A DNA stretch of 64,000 nucleotides, taken from positions 1-64,000 of the forward strand of contig JBCBET010000007.1 in assembly GCA_038528385.1 (NCBI GenBank). The letters run 5' to 3'. Each line of letters opens with the position of its first letter. The first letter of the stretch is position 1. The notes under the pieces are model-generated. The model made no database searches, was not told where the DNA came from, and saw only the letters and a program-made list of their open reading frames with translations. The position numbers were made by a program, and so were the translations under genes. The stretch comes from Shimia_B sp038528385 (GTDB lineage Bacteria; Pseudomonadota; Alphaproteobacteria; Rhodobacterales; Rhodobacteraceae). Shown piece by piece: positions 60,101 to 64,000 of this stretch.

Positions 60101-62648
60101 GAAAATCGCCGTGAAAGGCTGGGCGCTCGATTATCTGTCCCGCATCCGCCGGGCCAATGACCGCATCGAAATCGAGAATGTGCAACCGGCGCATGAAATC
60201 ACCGCGCGACTGGCGTCTGGGGCCATGTCCCACGGCGCGCTCGTAGCCTCCGCGCACGAGGCGGTCGCCCACGGCACCAACATGGCCGGCGGCATGTCGA
60301 ATTCCGGCGAGGGCGGCGAGCATCTGTCCCGCTACGGCACGATCCGCGCCTCGCGGATCAAGCAGTTCGCCTCCGGTCGCTTCGGGGTCTGGGCGGGATA
60401 CCTCGCAGATCCGAACCTCGAAGAAATCGAGATCAAGATCGGCCAGGGCGCGAAGCCCGGCGAGGGTGGTCAGCTGCCCGCGCCGAAGGTCACGGTCGAG
60501 ATCGCCGCCGCGCGCGGCGGCACGCCGGGGGTAGAGCTGATCTCTCCCCCGCCCCACCACGACACTTATTCCATCGAGGACCTCGGCCAGCTCATCCATG
60601 ATGCAAAGGCCGCGCGCGTGCGCGTGATCGTCAAGCTCGTGAGCTCCGAGGGGATCGGCACGATCGCCGTGGGCGTGGCCAAGGCTGGCGCCGACGTCAT
60701 CAACGTAGCTGGCAACACAGGCGGCACCGGGGCGGCGTCCGTGACCTCACTCAAATACACGGGCCGCGCGGCCGAGATCGGCATCGCAGAGGTGCATCAG
60801 GCGCTTTGCGCCAATGGAATTCGGCAAAAGGTCATGCTGCGCTGCTCGGGTGCCATGCAGACGGGCTCCGACGTCGTGAAGGCCTCGCTCCTTGGCGGGG
60901 ACTCGTTCGAGTTTGGGACGACCGCGCTCATGATGCTCAAATGCGTCATGGCCAAGAACTGCAACGTGAAGTGCCCGGCGGGCCTGACGACGAACCCCGA
61001 GGTCTTCGACGGCGACCCCCGTGCGCTCGCGCAGTACCTTCTCAACATCGCCCACGAGGTGCGTGAGATCCTCGCGACGCTCGGCTTCAAGTCACTCGAC
61101 GAGGCACGCGGCCGTGCCGATCTGCTGCACCTCCTCGACCACGATGCCGCCGTGGGCAAGCTGAACCTACGGCAGATGCTGACCCACGTGCCCGAGATCA
61201 AGGTGGAAAACCCGGTCTATCTCGAGCGTGATTTTGCAGTGGATGACGCCCTGCTGGAGCAGGTCAAATCCCGCATCATCGACGGCGGTGAAACGCAGAT
61301 CGAGCTCCGGCCCAACGCGCCGCTCAACAACCGCAACAAGACGGTGGGCGGTCAGCTCGGGATCGATATCGAGCGGATGCTCAACCACGACCTGCTGCGC
61401 CTGCCCGCCGCCGCGCATCAGGATGGACGCGGGCGTCGCTATCTCGATCCGCGCTCTGTGCGCGTCGTCACCAACGGCTCCGCGGGACAGTCCTTCGGCG
61501 CGTTCTGCAATGACGGCATGGTCATGGACCACACCGGCACCTGCAATGACGGCGTGGGCAAAGGAGCGAGCGGAGGCGAGATCATCGTGAAATCCCCCGG
61601 CGGAAGCGCCGGACGCGAGAACGTCCTCATCGGGAACTTCGCCCTCTTCGGCGCAACCGGTGGTCGGACCTTCATCGAAGGCCAGGCCGGCGATCGCTTC
61701 GCCGTCCGTAACTCCGGCGCGACGGCCGTTGTCGAAGGCGTGGGCGACTTCTGCGCAGAGTACATGACGAACGGCGCGATCCTCAATCTCGGCGGCTTCT
61801 CCAAGGGCTACGGAAACGGGATGTCCGGAGGGTTCGCCTACCAGTACGACCCGCTCGGCGAGCTCAAGGGCGCGATCAGCCACGACTCCGTCTTCATGGG
61901 CACGCTGACCGATGGCAGCGCGGAAGGTGAAATCCACAAGGACGCCGTCTTCCAGATGCTGACCTGGCATCTCGAGGCCACGGGCTCGAAGAAGGCCGAG
62001 CAGCTCCTCGCGGACTGGTCAACCACGCAGCATCACATGGCGTGGGTCATGCCCAAGGCGCTGCTTCAGTATCAGGATCAGGACGCCATTCTCGCCGCCC
62101 GCAGCCGAAAGGACCTCGTGGAAGAGCTCGCCACGGCGCTTTCGATGCACCAGATCATGGAGCTGAAGCGCGCTTACAAGAACGGGCGCCCGGTGCTCCA
62201 TGGTGCCATGCCCGCTTATGGCGAGATGGACACGGGCGAGATGTTCCGCCTGCTCAATGCCTATACCGTGCTCGAGATGGCGCAGGTCGTGGCAGAGAAG
62301 CGCCTCGGCGCGAACGCCCACCAGCTTGCCAAGGACAAAGCCGTCAGGAACCTCATCCTGACCGAGGATTTCTCCCTCATGTCCGCGCTCGCCAAACATG
62401 CCCGCCAAGCCGTGGCGGACTACTCGGATCAGGAACTGGCAGCGCTCGTGGCGCACAAGCGGCTCAGCGACTTCAAGACGGCGCTTTCCATGCGCAACAT
62501 CCTGAGCATGGACAGCCCGGGCACTTATTCCTGGATCATGCACCAGTCGGCCAAGAACCGCGCCGCGCTGGGCGAGATCCCGAGCTTTGACGAACTCTTC
62601 TCTCAGACCGCCCTGCCAGACCTCCTGGCACGCAGCGCAGCGGAGTAA
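57162..62648 (+). CDS. gltB: Glutamate synthase large subunit-type protein (extended)
   Basis: A 1828-residue multi-domain protein. GTG 57162 begins a short leader, then Cys20 in KSSCGVGFLTRK is the class II amidotransferase nucleophile, released by cleavage. The glutaminase domain (to ~430), the central domain (~480-780), the FMN synthase domain with GGTPGVELISPPPHHDTYS and GAISxxxS-like region, and the GXGXG domain (DGRGRRYLDPRSVRVV to ~1630) follow. The Fe-S loop has Cys1261, 1267 and 1271 (CVMAKNCNVKC), one residue shorter than the usual spacing. It is about 300 residues longer than classic GltB, including a ~190-residue C-terminal extension. No gltD is adjacent. Confidence 0.85.
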   Translation: MTDLTAPFGLYDPTLEKSSCGVGFLTRKSSEQTHDLLVKGHEALCSVPHRGGMSSEGVGDGAGISVDLSLKFFSKLVGRTLEKGTFGVGNFFMPADTSQHAHAEELIESALKAAGFTILVAREVEVNSDAIGARAAKWQLPIRQWIFAAPDGLRGAALDSRIHTTLLEIEAVAYTQPELDGLYPLSLSARMQVFKGRLNSWEIMPYFKDLWDEDHEVHTMYFHTRFSTNTDPHPTMAQPFRLMAHNGELNTDKKNRLSEAAVALARNKAIVRPKGQSDSCRLDQTLNSRVYEEGVDLVTAVVAMMPPAWENDKDIDPDVKAMLEYFSLFEEKNDGPAALIFGDGNIIGARLDRLGLRPLRTVETEDYLAVMSEAGQISFPPESVIRRGRVAAGGMIYFNHEEGRIYETEDALEMLAEAEDYPALLEAAAINIDDLPSADDDPGLAATRYLGDLTTPARYVAYTHNQESFKFLMDPMLQNGVEKVSAMGYGNAINALSDQEGGVAKYFSQRFAQVTNPPLDSIREADGMTLRVALGEKPHMGKSRSRQIVVNTPILRMSDMLKIKKQEHTPWDRFDILYGPAFNDAAANERALTEAVDQVANDVVTFAREKGGIAILTDRHVSTTLAPLPMSLAISAINQRLIEEGLRFKVSLVVESGQLSSSHHVACALGFGASAVYPLAVRLRAEELFGHDKAYDHYAKFQKACEKALMKTMGKVGLCTVESYSGGEFFEPNFLDTNDPIFARYFPNMRTPVGGVRFDRVAQSVADWHARALTVTSDADIPILGLFKERAEGAGHSYGTTAVRGFVDLTEEPISFDRPVANNALDGETDPLRLLTLRQMDDAFGIDDKGYVNTSFEKLTTDQIDRFEITPGYRRFSEIMAEERGRRPAALRDVLGFPADITFMDKVEDIKKEMMLFNRAGNNDFIIRGLEVEELGAGEYLLRLTGPKATDIGRLDALGESLVQRFGEDVEGHHITRGCLKIAVKGWALDYLSRIRRANDRIEIENVQPAHEITARLASGAMSHGALVASAHEAVAHGTNMAGGMSNSGEGGEHLSRYGTIRASRIKQFASGRFGVWAGYLADPNLEEIEIKIGQGAKPGEGGQLPAPKVTVEIAAARGGTPGVELISPPPHHDTYSIEDLGQLIHDAKAARVRVIVKLVSSEGIGTIAVGVAKAGADVINVAGNTGGTGAASVTSLKYTGRAAEIGIAEVHQALCANGIRQKVMLRCSGAMQTGSDVVKASLLGGDSFEFGTTALMMLKCVMAKNCNVKCPAGLTTNPEVFDGDPRALAQYLLNIAHEVREILATLGFKSLDEARGRADLLHLLDHDAAVGKLNLRQMLTHVPEIKVENPVYLERDFAVDDALLEQVKSRIIDGGETQIELRPNAPLNNRNKTVGGQLGIDIERMLNHDLLRLPAAAHQDGRGRRYLDPRSVRVVTNGSAGQSFGAFCNDGMVMDHTGTCNDGVGKGASGGEIIVKSPGGSAGRENVLIGNFALFGATGGRTFIEGQAGDRFAVRNSGATAVVEGVGDFCAEYMTNGAILNLGGFSKGYGNGMSGGFAYQYDPLGELKGAISHDSVFMGTLTDGSAEGEIHKDAVFQMLTWHLEATGSKKAEQLLADWSTTQHHMAWVMPKALLQYQDQDAILAARSRKDLVEELATALSMHQIMELKRAYKNGRPVLHGAMPAYGEMDTGEMFRLLNAYTVLEMAQVVAEKRLGANAHQLAKDKAVRNLILTEDFSLMSALAKHARQAVADYSDQELAALVAHKRLSDFKTALSMRNILSMDSPGTYSWIMHQSAKNRAALGEIPSFDELFSQTALPDLLARSAAE

Positions 62649-62652
62649 ACAG

Positions 62653-64000
62653 ATGCAGCAGAACAACCAGATCCCCTACATCCCTAATGATGCGCCCTTC
62701 TCCGGCGATCAACGCGCATGGCTCGGCGGCTTCCTCGCCGGTCTCCATTCGCGCACGATCATGGGTGGCGGTGCGCAGGCCGTGGCCCCGGGCAATGAGC
62801 AGGTGAAGGCGAAGCCACTCGACATCCTCTTCGGCACGCAAACGGGCAATGCCGAGAGCCTGGCGGAGGAGGCAGCCGCGCTCGCCAAGACCCGCGGGTT
62901 CCAGCCGCGCGTGAACGAGATGGACGCGATCGAGATGGGCGCACTCTCGGAGATGGAGAACGTGATCATCGTCGTCTCCACCTACGGCGAGGGCGAGATG
63001 CCAGACAATGCGCACATGTTCTGGGAGGCGCTTAGCGCGTCGACCGCCCCGCGCATGGAGAGCCTCAACTACGCCGTGCTGGCGCTGGGTGACACGTCCT
63101 ATGACGAGTTCTGCCAGGCCGGGAAGGTCATCGACACCCGTCTCGAGCAGCTGGGCGCCAAGCGCCTCGGGCCGCGGATCGACTGCGACGTGGATTTCGA
63201 GGACGCCGCGACAGCGTGGCTCATGGATACCGTGCCCACAGCCGACGCAACCGTCGCCAATGTGAGCGATGAGCCCGTCGTGGTCGCCAAGAAGGACGGC
63301 TACAATCGAAAGAACCCCTACGCCGCCAAGGTCGTGGGCAACACGCTCCTTTCCGGAAAGAATTCCGGCAAGGAAATCAGGCACATGAGTTTCGCCCTCG
63401 GCGATAGCGGGCTGACCTACGAGGCCGGTGACGCGCTGGGCGTGATGCCGATCAACGCGCCCGATCTGGTGGATGCGTGGCTCACGCGCCTCGGGGCTAA
63501 GGCTGACGACGCAGTCGCGGGACATGACGCGCCGCTGGGCGAGCTTCTCGCGAAGCGCTTCGAGATCATGACGCCGGGCCGGGAGTTCATCCGCGAGATC
63601 GAGAAACGCGCAGGCCACGAAGAGCTCACCCATGTTCAATCGAACGGGGACAAGGAGGCGCTAGAGGCGTTTCTCTGGGGCAAGGACGCGCTCGATCTGA
63701 TGAACCTCAACCCGGGGCTGAAGGTCTCCGCAGACGAGGTCGTGAGCTGGCTGAAACCGCTTCAGCACCGCGCCTACTCCATCTCCTCGTGCCCCTTGGC
63801 GAACCCCGGCGAAGTGCATACCACCGTGGCCGCCGTGCGCTGGCTGGCGGAGGGCCGTGTGCACAAGGGGGTGGCCTCGACCTTCATGGCGGATATGGCG
63901 CCCGAGGGCAGCGAGGTCGGCATTTTCATGAGCCCGAACAAGAGCTTCCGCATCCCCACCGATGACAGCGTCCCCATGGTCATGGTGGGCCCCGGCACCG
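62653..64000 (+). CDS. CysJ-like NADPH diflavin reductase (3' end outside window)
   Basis: The first 449 residues of a flavodoxin-FAD/NADPH fusion of the sulfite reductase alpha / cytochrome P450 reductase family. N-terminal IPYIPNDAPFSGDQRAWLGGFLAGL is typical of CysJ-type proteins. The FMN site has FGTQTGNAESLAEE, VSTYGEGEMPDNA and ALGDTSYDEFCQAG, and the FAD site has RAYSISSCP. The NADPH part begins at VMVGPGT at the window end. It starts four bases after the gltB stop, so the two are surely co-transcribed. It may pass electrons from NADPH to the GltB-like protein in place of GltD, or serve a sulfite reductase. No cysI is seen. Confidence 0.88.
   Translation, partial: MQQNNQIPYIPNDAPFSGDQRAWLGGFLAGLHSRTIMGGGAQAVAPGNEQVKAKPLDILFGTQTGNAESLAEEAAALAKTRGFQPRVNEMDAIEMGALSEMENVIIVVSTYGEGEMPDNAHMFWEALSASTAPRMESLNYAVLALGDTSYDEFCQAGKVIDTRLEQLGAKRLGPRIDCDVDFEDAATAWLMDTVPTADATVANVSDEPVVVAKKDGYNRKNPYAAKVVGNTLLSGKNSGKEIRHMSFALGDSGLTYEAGDALGVMPINAPDLVDAWLTRLGAKADDAVAGHDAPLGELLAKRFEIMTPGREFIREIEKRAGHEELTHVQSNGDKEALEAFLWGKDALDLMNLNPGLKVSADEVVSWLKPLQHRAYSISSCPLANPGEVHTTVAAVRWLAEGRVHKGVASTFMADMAPEGSEVGIFMSPNKSFRIPTDDSVPMVMVGPGT

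Overview
The window is about 64 kb of high-GC DNA. It looks like the chromosome of a marine Rhodobacterales (Roseobacter-group) alphaproteobacterium. The evidence is the protein character throughout, the dense operons with ATGA/GTGA stop-start overlaps, TRAP transport, a Na+-NQR, and a mevalonate operon in nearly the order known from Paracoccus zeaxanthinifaciens. I see no insertion sequence, prophage, CRISPR array, rRNA or tRNA. The first gene (malonyl-CoA decarboxylase) and the last (a diflavin reductase) are cut by the window edges.

Layout. 1-1.9 kb: malonate activation and decarboxylation (matA end, matB). 2-8.4 kb: a DUF2189 membrane protein and an aa3-type cytochrome c oxidase operon with two subunit III-like proteins, converging on heme O synthase ctaB. 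8.4-9.3 kb: a gene-free divergent region with a (GATGC)10 microsatellite. 9.3-13.7 kb: a six-gene operon that joins a MacB/FtsX-type ABC transporter to NikK/NikL-like periplasmic proteins and a ZnuA paralogue that has lost two of its three histidine ligands. 13.8-17.2 kb: zur, a coupled 48-residue membrane protein, and znuCBA, behind a Zur-box-like dyad. 17.4-20.9 kb: a TAXI-TRAP transporter. 20.9-24.1 kb: an inositol-type operon (iolG, iolB, a one-domain asparaginase, an SDR). 24.4-27.1 kb: acnB. 27.3-31.5 kb: a PqiABC-type MCE lipid transport operon with PqiA split into two genes. 31.6-32.9 kb: an MFS transporter. 33.1-38.0 kb: bo3 quinol oxidase cyoABCD plus SURF1. 38.0-43.2 kb: mevalonate pathway (mvaA-hcs-mvk-pmk-mvd). 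43.4-46.5 kb: a photolyase/cryptochrome-family gene and a divergent GGDEF-EAL gene. 46.5-53.9 kb: nqrABCDEF with divergent apbE and nqrM. 53.9-56.9 kb: small genes and a GH13 alpha-glucosidase. 57.2-64 kb: an oversized glutamate-synthase-type protein followed by a CysJ-like diflavin reductase.

How it fits together. The window is rich in respiratory chain parts: a Na+ pump (NQR with its flavinylation and maturation factors), a quinol oxidase and a cytochrome c oxidase with their heme and assembly factors. A second theme is metal homeostasis around zur-znu. A third is isoprenoid supply that looks tied to light and redox control: the mevalonate operon promoter carries two TGT-N12-ACA sites, the consensus of PpsR/CrtJ, and sits next to a cryptochrome-family gene.

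The most interesting observations are the PpsR-like operator pair on the mevalonate operon, the hybrid metal ABC operon at 9.3-13.7 kb, the small gene inside zur-znu, the cryptochrome-family protein lacking the usual Fe-S cysteine cluster, and the GltB-like/diflavin reductase pair without gltD.
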